Source: CAYJUM01 sp964478915
Lineage (GTDB): Bacteria; Nitrospirota; Nitrospiria; Nitrospirales; Nitrospiraceae
Assembly (NCBI GenBank): GCA_964478915.1
Contig: CAYZKG010000131.1
Location: 1-7,108 of the forward strand
DNA: 7,108 nucleotides
Direction: 5' to 3'
The notes beneath the pieces were generated by a model. The model saw nothing but the letters and a program-made list of their open reading frames with translations, had not been told where the DNA came from and ran no database searches. The position numbers and the translations under genes were made by a program. This document shows positions 1-5,442 of this stretch, one piece after another. Position 1 is the stretch's first letter. The number at the start of each line of letters is the position of its first letter.

Positions 1-1246
1 GGCCGTCGATCGTGATCCGGCCCGACCAGGGATCAAAAAACCGAACCAGCAGATTCGCCAGGGTGGTCTTGCCGGCCCCCGTCGGGCCGACGATTGCTAT
101 GACTTGTCCCGGTTCGCACGCAAGCCGGATCTGCTTCAGCACCGGCTGTCCTTCCGGCTCATACCCAAAGGTCACATCCTCATAGCGGACCGCCCCCACC
201 AGCTTCACCTCGCGCGCATCCGACGCATCCTGCACGTCAGGCTGAATGGTCAGGATCTCGTTGACGCGATCGGCGTTGGCGGCCGCAGTCTGCCAGGTTG
301 AGGTCATCTGGGTCATCGCGTTCAGCGGGCTGTATAAGGAGCTCAAATACGCCAGGAACACGAGCACCGTTCCGACGGTCAAGCGGCCGTCGAGCACTTG
401 TTTGGCTCCAAGCCACATGATCGCGGCGGTGCCGACCGCGATGATCAACCCGCCGAGCAGCTTGAACGCGAGCTGCGCAGTCGTGGTGCGGCGGTACGCT
501 TCGACGGTGTCTCGGGCGACTTGTTGGAACCGCGCGTGCTCCAGTTCCTCACGCGTGAAGGCCTGCACCGCAGGAAGTCCGCCGAGGGTCTGCTGCACGA
601 GCGAGGCCATCCGGCCTTCCAAATCCCGCCGGTACCGACCCTGCTGTTTCACCGGCTCGCGGAACGTCCAGATCGTCAGGATCAAAAACGGCGCGACACT
701 TAATGCAATCAGCGTTAACGTCGGATCCAACCGCCACATCACGGCGAACATGGCCACGAGCGTGACGATTGATTGGACCAGCGGCAAGAGGGCGCCGGTG
801 ACCATGATCTGCACGCAGTAGGTGTCACCCGTGACGCGGGCGGCCAGGTCGCCCACGTGACGCCGGCTGTGGAACATCAGCGATAACCGCTGCAGATGCC
901 GGAACAGATCCGCGCCGAGGTCGTAGGTGATTCGTTGACCGAGGCTGACCGAGGCGACGGTTTGCACCATGCTGAGTAGGGTGCTCACGACGAAGATCAA
1001 CACCGTCGCGACGCAGATCCACATCAAGAAGCCTTCCGGGCGCAGGACTCCGGGCAAGTGGCCCATCCATGACGCGAGGTCAGCCGGCAGCGGCTGCCGG
1101 CCCAAGACCTGGTCGACCAACAGCTTCATCGGCCACGGACGCACCACGTCCAGCGCGGCCAGACCCAGCAACGCCAGGACGACGAGTCCGAGACTGCGCC
1201 AGTGCGGTCTGACATAGCGCAACAAGCGGATCTCGTGTCCCTTCAT
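1..1246 (-). CDS. ABC exporter, fused membrane and ATPase domains (MsbA-like), 3' end beyond window
   Basis: Translating the minus strand from the ATG at 1246 gives 415 uninterrupted residues that leave the window at base 1. The N-terminal part is a type I exporter membrane domain with hydrophobic segments near residues 18-36, 72-94, 150-170, 173-193, 262-282 and 292-312. The ATPase domain starts near residue 350, with an aromatic A-loop residue at Y362 and Walker A GPTGAGKTT at 387-395 (bases 62-88). The Q-loop, LSGGQ signature, Walker B and H-loop would lie outside the window. The family works as a homodimer that flips or exports lipids, lipid-linked glycans or peptides across the inner membrane; the substrate cannot be read here. 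The start follows an in-frame stop by 11 codons and no other in-frame ATG, GTG or TTG lies between, so the start is firm although no Shine-Dalgarno is evident. It sits 33 bases after the glycosidase-glycosyltransferase gene on the same strand, which suggests co-transcription and a glycan-related cargo (inference). Confidence 0.93.
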   Translation of the reverse strand, partial: MKGHEIRLLRYVRPHWRSLGLVVLALLGLAALDVVRPWPMKLLVDQVLGRQPLPADLASWMGHLPGVLRPEGFLMWICVATVLIFVVSTLLSMVQTVASVSLGQRITYDLGADLFRHLQRLSLMFHSRRHVGDLAARVTGDTYCVQIMVTGALLPLVQSIVTLVAMFAVMWRLDPTLTLIALSVAPFLILTIWTFREPVKQQGRYRRDLEGRMASLVQQTLGGLPAVQAFTREELEHARFQQVARDTVEAYRRTTTAQLAFKLLGGLIIAVGTAAIMWLGAKQVLDGRLTVGTVLVFLAYLSSLYSPLNAMTQMTSTWQTAAANADRVNEILTIQPDVQDASDAREVKLVGAVRYEDVTFGYEPEGQPVLKQIRLACEPGQVIAIVGPTGAGKTTLANLLVRFFDPWSGRITIDG

Positions 1247-1279
1247 GATCTGACCATCACGACCCAGGGCGCCATCGCG

Positions 1280-1594
1280 TTACCAATCCCGAATAAGGTG
1301 GGGTGCGTGGAGGACCGTCGCCGTAGCCTCGGCCCATTCCAAGAGTAATTGCAGCATCAGCAGGGAAGCGACGAGGCCCAACGTCGCACACGCCATCCAG
1401 GCCTGGTCGAACGCGGCACCAGTAGCAAGGATGGTAAACACGCAGGGCAGGACGATTCCAAGAAAGGAGGCTTTCGGCCAGATACGAAACCGCACCAATT
1501 GCCTGCCCGCGCCGTGCTCCTCGATTGCCATGCGCAGACGCACGGCGCCAAGCATCCCTCCTCGGATCTCAAGGTCCCAACGATCATAGGGACC
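1280..1594 (-). CDS. Part 3 of fusion: C-terminal membrane segment
   Basis: This is the last part of the fusion protein, in a third frame from the GGT codon at 1594 to the TAA at 1282-1280. It begins PYDRWDLEIRGGMLG, then a charged stretch with AIEEHGAGRQLVRFRIWPK, then two hydrophobic helices (SFLGIVLPCVFTILATGA and an Ala/Leu-rich helix ending LLLEW), and ends HLIRDW. The charged segment and helix pair look like a membrane-associated tail of large polysaccharide glycosyltransferases; I do not recognise a named domain. The frame is open upstream to 1729, but that N-terminal extension is antisense or out-of-frame noise over part 2. Its stop lies in the same frame as the ABC exporter start, with 11 sense codons between. 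Confidence 0.75.
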   Translation of the reverse strand, partial: GPYDRWDLEIRGGMLGAVRLRMAIEEHGAGRQLVRFRIWPKASFLGIVLPCVFTILATGAAFDQAWMACATLGLVASLLMLQLLLEWAEATATVLHAPHLIRDW

Positions 1595-2669
1595 CCCCCC
1601 GGAGGAGGACGGCCCCGCATGCCTGGAGCATCTTTTCAAAAGATCCAAGCCTCTCGTGAGTCGCCTGCCACTGCTCCTTCCAGATGCTCCACTTCTTCGG
1701 CCAGGGCCACACCAGACCGAGGAGTCCACGCCGCCGCCACGGGGTGAGGCCGTGGGAGAGGCGGCCGCGCAAGCGCGCGAGCGGCTGAAGGAGATGGAGC
1801 AGGGCCGTCAGACCTCGTCGCTTCAGTCTGGACGCCCGCGAACGCGGTACTGGCTGAAAGGAAGCGTGGACCGCGCTCAAGACCGCTTGGACAAGGGTCG
1901 AGCCGACCGCACACGTCAGCAGTGGCAGCGCGAGGCACAAGGGCCTCCAGAGTGCGCCGAGGCTGGAGAGCGCCGCCAATATCCCGATCAGCAAATACCA
2001 CTCGGGCATCAGCGGCAACGACCCCAGCGTCCCCGGCACACGTTGATAGAGGGATTGGAACGGCGCGCAACCCCAGGTGCCGTGGTAGATGCGCCATCGT
2101 CTCCAGCCCAGCGCCTGGGTGAGTCCGCTTCCATAAATCCGACCAGACCACGTCACGTGGCCGGTGGCGTTGTACCGCTGGGGCCATTTCCGCTCAAGCA
2201 GCGCCTCAGCCTTCCCGTAGCCGCGTTGCTGCTTCCAGTACATCCGAACCGAATTGCGGCGATGGTGCCAGACCATCGACGCATGACTAAAGCCCAACGT
2301 CCAACCCTGGGACTGTAAACGCCAGCAGATATCGACATCATCTCCCGCGGTCCGAAACTGCGGATCAAATCCACCCACCGCCATGAGCGCCTTTTTCCAA
2401 AAGGCCATGTTGCAACCGGGGATATGCTCGGCCTCTCGGTCGGAGAACAGCACGTGCAGGGGACCACCAGGCGCGTTGGCGACGCACTCCGCGATGGGGC
2501 CGTTTCCCGGTGGCGGGATGTTGGGACCGCCGACCCCCGCGCAGGTCCTGCTCAGGAACGTGGTCGCCAGATAGGTCAGCCAATGAGGGTCGGGGTAGGC
2601 ATCATCGTCCGTGTAGGCCACAATCTCCCCGGTCGCCGCCTCCATGCCGGTATTGCGCGCACTGCTCAA
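1584..2669 (-). CDS. Part 2 of fusion: GT2 catalytic core and first membrane pair
   Basis: This continues the glycosyltransferase in the next frame, starting at the TTG codon of LSSARNTGM and ending at a TGA (1586-1584) met only because of the second frame change. Numbered in the corrected protein, it holds TDDDAYPD with the metal-binding DxD-type cluster D404-D406, GGPNIPP (430-436), the acceptor-side GCNMAF (468-473), and GDDVDICWR (492-500), which matches the catalytic-base region of GT2 enzymes. It then holds WHHRRNSVRMYWKQQRGYG (517-535), a basic aromatic helix usual near the membrane interface in this group. Two hydrophobic stretches follow at about 605-623 and 626-647, then a basic, Arg-rich linker. 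The frame is also open upstream to 2807, but that extension is a shadow of part 1. The donor sugar and acceptor cannot be told from sequence alone. Confidence 0.85.
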   Translation of the reverse strand: MSSARNTGMEAATGEIVAYTDDDAYPDPHWLTYLATTFLSRTCAGVGGPNIPPPGNGPIAECVANAPGGPLHVLFSDREAEHIPGCNMAFWKKALMAVGGFDPQFRTAGDDVDICWRLQSQGWTLGFSHASMVWHHRRNSVRMYWKQQRGYGKAEALLERKWPQRYNATGHVTWSGRIYGSGLTQALGWRRWRIYHGTWGCAPFQSLYQRVPGTLGSLPLMPEWYLLIGILAALSSLGALWRPLCLALPLLTCAVGSTLVQAVLSAVHASFQPVPRSRASRLKRRGLTALLHLLQPLARLRGRLSHGLTPWRRRGLLGLVWPWPKKWSIWKEQWQATHERLGSFEKMLQACGAVLLRGGSL

Positions 2670-3819
2670 CCCCCCGATTCGGGGTCGTAATGACCTGGAA
2701 TCCGTATTCGCTTGCGATCGCTGCTGTGGCGTCGGTCGATCCATCGTTGACGACGATGACTTCGTAGTTGGAGTAGTCCAACGACAAGAGAGCCTTGCAA
2801 CAATCACGGATCGTGCGAGCTCCGTTGTAGCTGCAGACGACCACCGAGATTTTTGGCCAGGGCAAGTCTTTGGGAAACGGCACGTCGGCGAACGCTTCCC
2901 GCACTACCTCGAGCGCTGGCTTCGGTTGGCGATCGCGCCGCGTGAGGCCGAAATCCCAATCCTCGATGTCATAGCCGCCTCGGTACCACTCATCGGTCCA
3001 AGCAAAGAGGAAGATGCCTGCGCAGCCCGCAGCGAACGCCGTCCGCACTTGCCATTCGAGGGTGCGTGCCTGCACACTGTCACCGTGCCGCCGACTATCG
3101 AGCCCGATCTCCGCCATGATGAGTGGGCGATTGCCCGCGAGATTCTGGAGGCGCGCCAAGTACTCGCCGTAACGCGCCTGATGTTCCAGGTAGACGTTAA
3201 AACACACAAAGTCCACGAAGGGCAACTGGAGGTACTCGGTGGTGGGATAGTTCACGTACGTAAAGAGAGCTCCGGGGTCCTCGGCCTTCGCCGCGCGATA
3301 GAGGCGCTCAAGGTAGCGCTCGACGCGGCGACGGCCATACCAACGGACGATGGGGGCAGGAATCTCGTTGCCAATCGCATAACAGAGGATACCCGGATGG
3401 CCCGCACAGGCACGGACACCTTCGCGCAACCGGCGCTCTATGGCCTTGGCGCGTTTCTTGTCATCGAGGAAGGCGATGTGCTGTTCCCACGGCAGCCCGA
3501 CCATGACGCGCAGGCCGTGATGCTGCGCAATGTCGAGGAGCCAGGGCGGCGGCACGGTGTACACGCGAACCGCGTTGATCCCATGGACCGCCATCTGGGC
3601 GAAATCGTGATCGACGATCCCCGGATCGTGATACTCGCAGCCATCAGCTTGAGGATGAAACGGACCGTACGTGACCCCGCGGACGTACAGCTTTTGAGCC
3701 CCAACGAAGAGGAACTTCCCTCCGACGTGCGGCCGCACACCGGCCGCAACCCGCACGGTGTGTCGGACGCTCTCAGGAGCGGTGACGAGATCGGTCGAGA
3801 CCTGATGGAATAGGCCCAT
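2602..3819 (-). CDS. Part 1 of fusion: GH-A type TIM-barrel glycosidase domain plus start of GT2
   Basis: This frame is open for 405 codons; only the first 383 (to base 2671) belong to the protein, and the rest is out of frame. Residues about 40-310 look like the C-terminal TIM-barrel domain of family 2 glycoside hydrolases or a related clan GH-A enzyme. Visible marks are RGVTYGPF (47-54), GINAVRVYTVPP (80-91), the acid/base motif GNEIP with N151-E152, and a candidate nucleophile E237 in IMAEIGLDS, followed by FAWTDEW (272-278) on a late strand. Both catalytic glutamates are present, so the domain may be active on a glycan. Residues 323-383 begin the GT2 Rossmann-like fold: SVVVCSYNG (325-333) and VNDGSTD (357-363), which bind the nucleotide sugar. 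No signal peptide or N-terminal membrane helix is seen, so the glycosidase domain appears cytoplasmic unless the topology is unusual. Confidence 0.85.
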   Translation of the reverse strand: MGLFHQVSTDLVTAPESVRHTVRVAAGVRPHVGGKFLFVGAQKLYVRGVTYGPFHPQADGCEYHDPGIVDHDFAQMAVHGINAVRVYTVPPPWLLDIAQHHGLRVMVGLPWEQHIAFLDDKKRAKAIERRLREGVRACAGHPGILCYAIGNEIPAPIVRWYGRRRVERYLERLYRAAKAEDPGALFTYVNYPTTEYLQLPFVDFVCFNVYLEHQARYGEYLARLQNLAGNRPLIMAEIGLDSRRHGDSVQARTLEWQVRTAFAAGCAGIFLFAWTDEWYRGGYDIEDWDFGLTRRDRQPKPALEVVREAFADVPFPKDLPWPKISVVVCSYNGARTIRDCCKALLSLDYSNYEVIVVNDGSTDATAAIASEYGFQVITTPNRGVEQCAQYRHGGGDRGDCGLHGR

Positions 3820-4123
3820 GCGACTCAGTGATGGTTAGGGCACATCAGACGCCGAACACAATACCAAACGATCGGGTTTCTGGCTCACGAGTTTTGGCAC
3901 AACGGCTACCGCACAGGTTATGACTTACAGGAGAACGCAGGAGGCTCGTGGGGGCGAGCGTTCCACGCACGGAAAGGACACCTTAGTATATCAAATGGCA
4001 AAGCTTTGGCAAGACGAAATAGCAGGAAGAGTTGAGGAATGTCCTTCCCCGTCCTTCGTGAAGCGCATCAAACTGGATTACCCCACCGCCGAAATCGAAT
4101 ATACCGGCCCCATGACCCCACCC
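3820..4123. other. Intergenic stretch without a convincing gene
   Basis: Base composition is visibly less GC-rich than in the flanking genes. A plus-strand frame is open from 3920 to 4369 (149 codons). It has no recognisable domain, no Shine-Dalgarno, and runs over the terminator and into the 3' end of the toxin gene, so I do not call it. The promoter of the glycosidase-glycosyltransferase gene must lie here on the minus strand, because the terminator at 4124-4154 separates that gene from the toxin-antitoxin operon. I found no convincing -35/-10 pair. The best -10-like hexamer is TATTGT on the minus strand about 50 bases before the start, without a good -35. Confidence 0.5.
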
Positions 4124-4154
4124 AAAAAGAAAGAACCCCTCCGAAGAGAGGTTC
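4124..4154 (-). terminator. Rho-independent terminator with UUCG tetraloop
   Basis: Read on the minus strand, GAACCTCTC, loop TTCG, GAGGGGTTC forms a 9-position stem with one mismatch (plus coordinates 4133-4141 and 4146-4154). The TTTCTTTTT run follows at 4132-4124. The C-UUCG-G loop is the classic extra-stable tetraloop. It lies about 150 bases beyond the stop of the PIN toxin gene, so it should end the toxin-antitoxin transcript and insulate the glycosyltransferase gene downstream. On the plus strand the hairpin is not followed by a T run, so it is directional. Confidence 0.88.
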
Positions 4155-4179
4155 TCCCCATTGTGGTTCTGCCTATTGT
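4150..4179. repeat. Tandem duplication of a 15-base unit
   Basis: Two adjacent 15-base units, GGTTCTCCCCATTGT and GGTTCTGCCTATTGT, match at 13 of 15 positions. The first copy overlaps the outer arm of the terminator stem (4150-4154). In one plus-strand frame it encodes the repeated peptide VLPIV. It looks like a local slippage or duplication event rather than a known element. Confidence 0.75.
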
Positions 4180-4301
4180 ACAGGATGGCTCCCCGAATGT
4201 GCCAGTATGCGAGCCGCCGCGGCTTGGCCCCTCAGCCCTGAAGCTGGCTCAGCAGCTTGGGACCTTTACTCTCAGGGTGACGCTAGGAGTAAGCGGCCGG
4301 T

Positions 4302-4721
4302 CTACGAACGCGCGAGCAGATTCAGCACGTCATCCGTCGTATACACCCGAACGACGTTCTGCGTCCTGAGCGGAGCGTCGTTCGACCACAACGGAAGCTG
4401 CAGGTGAAGCGCCAGGGCGATGAAGGAGGCATCTTCCGGGTCGGCGACCAGCGCCTTGGCGTCTGGCAGCTTGAGGCGGAATGTGCTGGTCGGTGCAATC
4501 CGCATGCGCGAAGTTAACTGCGACAAGAGCGCACGGACATCATCTGGCGAGAGGGAACCGAGCCGGCGGCGGAGGCGTGGGGCCGAGAGGACCCGCTCCG
4601 CTTCCGTCAGGAGGTATTCCGGAGCGTGCAGGACGAGCCGTCCATCAAGGAGCAGCTCCCGAGTCGTGGCCGAGCGGAGGAACCCGGCGATCACGACGTT
4701 CGTATCGACCACGAGCTCCAT
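4302..4721 (-). CDS. PIN-domain toxin of a type II toxin-antitoxin pair
   Basis: A 139-residue PIN-domain protein, a normal length for a VapC-like or related ribonuclease toxin. The acidic residues that hold Mg2+ in PIN nucleases are in place: D6 in MELVVDTNVV at the N-terminus, E40 (or E42) in LLTEAERVL, D97 in ADPEDASFIALA and D115 in WSNDAPL. Such toxins cleave tRNA, rRNA or mRNA when the antitoxin is lost. The ATG at 4721 is preferred because the first beta strand of the PIN fold begins at once and the ATG overlaps the antitoxin stop (TAATG), giving translational coupling. A GTG at 4748 would add nine residues inside the antitoxin gene with no family support. The fold resembles the putative PIN toxin group with an N-terminal VVDTNV motif; the subfamily is uncertain. 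The transcript probably ends at 4124-4154. Confidence 0.9.
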   Translation of the reverse strand: MELVVDTNVVIAGFLRSATTRELLLDGRLVLHAPEYLLTEAERVLSAPRLRRRLGSLSPDDVRALLSQLTSRMRIAPTSTFRLKLPDAKALVADPEDASFIALALHLQLPLWSNDAPLRTQNVVRVYTTDDVLNLLARS

Positions 4722-4948
4722 TAGCTGGAGCGCTGGGACTTCTTCCACATGCGCCGCTTGATCTCTCGGCCGATCGTGAGCGCATCCTGCTCGGTCAGCG
4801 TGCTCCGCGAGAGCAGCTGCTGCATCTGCTCAAGCACCCGCGTCTTTTCCATGATGGCTTGTCGAGCCACCTCAGACCAATTGATTTCCGGAAAGTGGCT
4901 CATCTTGGCTTTCAGATCATCCGGGATCGACAGCGTCAAGTTGGTCAT
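4721..4948 (-). CDS. Ribbon-helix-helix antitoxin partner of the PIN toxin
   Basis: A 75-residue protein. Residues 2-9 (TNLTLSIP) match the DNA-binding beta strand of ribbon-helix-helix proteins. Helix A follows (about 10-18), then NWSEVARQAIMEK (23-35), the start of helix B, in the manner of VapB-like antitoxins. The C-terminal half (about 45-75) is charged and would wrap and block the toxin. The ATG at 4948 is chosen over the GTG at 4951, as AGGAGG lies six bases before the ATG but only three before the GTG. The gene precedes the toxin, as usual for this class. A dimer of this protein probably binds the inverted repeat over its own promoter and represses the operon (inference from family). 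Confidence 0.9.
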   Translation of the reverse strand: MTNLTLSIPDDLKAKMSHFPEINWSEVARQAIMEKTRVLEQMQQLLSRSTLTEQDALTIGREIKRRMWKKSQRSS

Positions 4949-4954
4949 CACGCC

Positions 4955-4960
4955 CCTCCT
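4955..4960 (-). promoter_or_regulatory. Strong Shine-Dalgarno of the antitoxin gene
   Basis: AGGAGG on the minus strand lies six bases before the ATG at 4948 and decides between that ATG and the GTG directly upstream of it. A strong site fits an antitoxin that must be made in excess over the coupled toxin. Confidence 0.85.
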
Positions 4961-4967
4961 ATGTGTG

Positions 4968-4994
4968 ATATGTGTTCACAAGTATAGCACATAT
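4968..4994. promoter_or_regulatory. Probable antitoxin operator: ATATGTG inverted repeat over the -10
   Basis: ATATGTG (4968-4974) and CACATAT (4988-4994) form a perfect 7-bp inverted repeat with a 13-base spacer centred on the -10 box. This is the usual layout of an autoregulatory site for ribbon-helix-helix antitoxins, which bind as dimers to short inverted half-sites. Binding would block the promoter. Confidence 0.65.
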
Positions 4995-5010
4995 ACGGAG
5001 CGTGAATCAA
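4981..5010 (-). promoter_or_regulatory. Sigma-70-like promoter of the toxin-antitoxin operon
   Basis: On the minus strand a -35-like TTGATT (5010-5005), an 18-base spacer and a -10 TATACT (4986-4981) precede the antitoxin gene, putting the start of transcription about 25 bases before the ATG. The hexamers match the consensus at 4 of 6 and 5 of 6 positions. The promoter is separate from the upstream pRiA4b-like gene. Confidence 0.65.
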
Positions 5011-5035
5011 GCCGTGATGGCTTCCGCCGCCGAGG

Positions 5036-5305
5036 TTATTCCAATTCTTCGGGATTGGCGTACTGGGGCGGGGATTCGCCGACGCGGATGGTCACCTTGG
5101 GGAAACGGCCTTTCGGTGGAGCATCCTCAATAGCCTCGACGCGGATCTCGTGCCGCCAGTCGTCGCCGAAGTCAAACCAGTAGCCGAAGGCCCGCCCGAC
5201 CTCAAGCCCGAGCGAATCCAGCGTGGTCTTGGCTACATCGCCCGCGGTTACTTCGTCCGTCATGAAGTCCTTCATGCAGTACCTCGTCGTGTCCGTCAAG
5301 ATCAA
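5036..5305 (-). pseudogene. pRiA4b ORF-3-like protein, N-terminal half missing
   Basis: The 89-codon frame carries the C-terminal signature of the plasmid pRiA4b ORF-3 family: FGYWFDFGDDWRHEI (40-54), FPKVTIRVGESPPQY (68-82), ending NPEELE. Family members usually have an N-terminal part with an L-x-x-L-H type motif before this; here it is absent. The only upstream starts are a TTG at 5305 and an ATG at 5275, and no sensible Shine-Dalgarno is seen. Family-like sequence seems to begin near KDFMTDEVTAGDV (12-24), so the breakpoint lies about 5270-5300. The family is common in plasmids and mobile DNA and its function is unknown. It could be a short expressed remnant rather than a dead gene. The toxin-antitoxin operon begins just downstream with its own promoter. 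Confidence 0.65.
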
Positions 5306-5408
5306 AGGCGCTGAGGCGCAGATTACCTACGACCCCGCCTTGACGGCGGCACGGCAGCGCCTCTCCCTCCGAGAAGCGTTAACGGCGGCATCGGATTTTC
5401 GCTCCTGA
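5281..5408 (+). pseudogene. Possible 3' remnant of a plus-strand accessory gene
   Basis: The plus frame ending at the TGA at 5406-5408 reads VSVKIKGAEAQITYDPAL, then RLSLREALTAASDFRS. It looks like a protein C-terminus: alternating strand-like residues, then an amphipathic helix. It is not a simple mirror of any minus-strand gene here, because the pRiA4b-like homology has already ended. I think it resembles C-termini of accessory genes that precede ParB-like HTH genes, perhaps a recombinase or its partner, but this is memory-based and unverified. It stops 22 bases before the HTH start on the same strand, consistent with a broken two-gene unit. Confidence 0.3.
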
Positions 5409-5417
5409 TGCCGCCGT
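5382..5417. repeat. Perfect 11-bp inverted repeat with a third half-copy nearby
   Basis: ACGGCGGCATC (5382-5392) and GATGCCGCCGT (5407-5417) are exact reverse complements around a 14-base loop. A direct partial copy, TTGACGGCGGCA (5340-5351), matches TTAACGGCGGCA (5379-5390) at 11 of 12 positions. No T run follows, so it is not a standard terminator. It lies just upstream of the HTH gene and could be its operator, a recombination site or a transcript hairpin. Confidence 0.6.
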
Positions 5418-5424
5418 CACGCTC

Positions 5425-5442
5425 TGGGCAATGTTTTGCCCA
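5425..5442. other. 7-bp hairpin over the apparent start codon of the HTH gene
   Basis: TGGGCAA, loop TGTT, TTGCCCA is a perfect hairpin whose left arm and loop contain the ATG at 5431. In mRNA it would hide the start codon, so it either dampens translation or shows that the true start is elsewhere. No T run follows on either strand, which argues against a terminator. Confidence 0.5.

Larger units (their letters stand above)
1280..3819 (-). pseudogene. Glycosidase-glycosyltransferase fusion gene, frame broken at two C homopolymers
   Basis: Three successive minus-strand frames carry consecutive parts of one protein. The frame changes fall in C6 (2670-2675) and C8 (1593-1600). Skipping one base at each rejoins the domains without loss: the first join restores NRGLSSARNTGM, a typical GT2 motif, and the second gives RGGPYDRWDLEIRGG. 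The corrected product is 845 residues: GH-A TIM barrel about 40-310, GT2 catalytic domain about 323-540, membrane pair near 605-647, a basic linker, and a second membrane pair near 785-828. The ATG at 3819 is the only good start, because an in-frame TAA lies six codons upstream; no strong Shine-Dalgarno is visible. The likely role is synthesis or editing of an exported polysaccharide at the inner membrane, with the ABC exporter 33 bases downstream. Either the sequence carries indel errors, or the gene is decaying, phase-variable or recoded. Both errors being the same kind (one extra base in a C run), with all catalytic motifs intact, favours sequencing error or recent breakage over old decay. 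Confidence 0.85.
4124..4277 (-). ncRNA. Possible structured RNA or 3' UTR ending in the terminator
   Basis: On the minus strand downstream of the toxin stop there are several nested or successive stems. An outer 6-bp pair CCCTGA/TCAGGG (4277-4272 with 4241-4236) encloses AGCTG/CAGCT (4257-4253 with 4246-4242). Next is AGCCG/CGGCT with a 3-base loop at 4224-4212, then the terminator at 4154-4124. The density of helices over about 150 bases without a gene could be a structured 3' UTR, a processed small RNA or chance in GC-rich DNA. I do not recognise a known RNA family or riboswitch consensus, and no strong internal promoter is visible. Confidence 0.25.

Noticed and set aside
246..821. 191-codon plus-strand open frame
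   Set aside because: Antisense of the ABC exporter membrane domain; Ser/Arg/Thr-rich composition without any domain.
1656..2318. 220-codon plus-strand open frame and the overlapping 183-codon minus frame
   Set aside because: Both are shadows of the GT2 C-terminal region; neither has motifs, and the coding frame is fixed by the GT2 motifs and membrane helices.
2644..3813. 389-codon plus-strand open frame
   Set aside because: It is the antisense of the glycosidase/GT2 gene, whose minus-strand translation carries clear catalytic motifs; long shadow frames are expected in GC-rich DNA.
3880..3915. Sigma-54 type promoter (TGGCAC-like words on the plus strand)
   Set aside because: The spacing between the GG and GC elements is wrong and no plus-strand gene follows.
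3920..4369. 149-codon plus-strand frame over the intergenic stretch
   Set aside because: No domain or Shine-Dalgarno, spans a strong minus-strand terminator and overlaps the toxin 3' end; left as a bare possibility.
4722..4748. GTG start at 4748 for the PIN toxin
   Set aside because: It would add nine residues before the conserved first strand; the ATG at 4721 gives the normal PIN N-terminus and the coupled TAATG.
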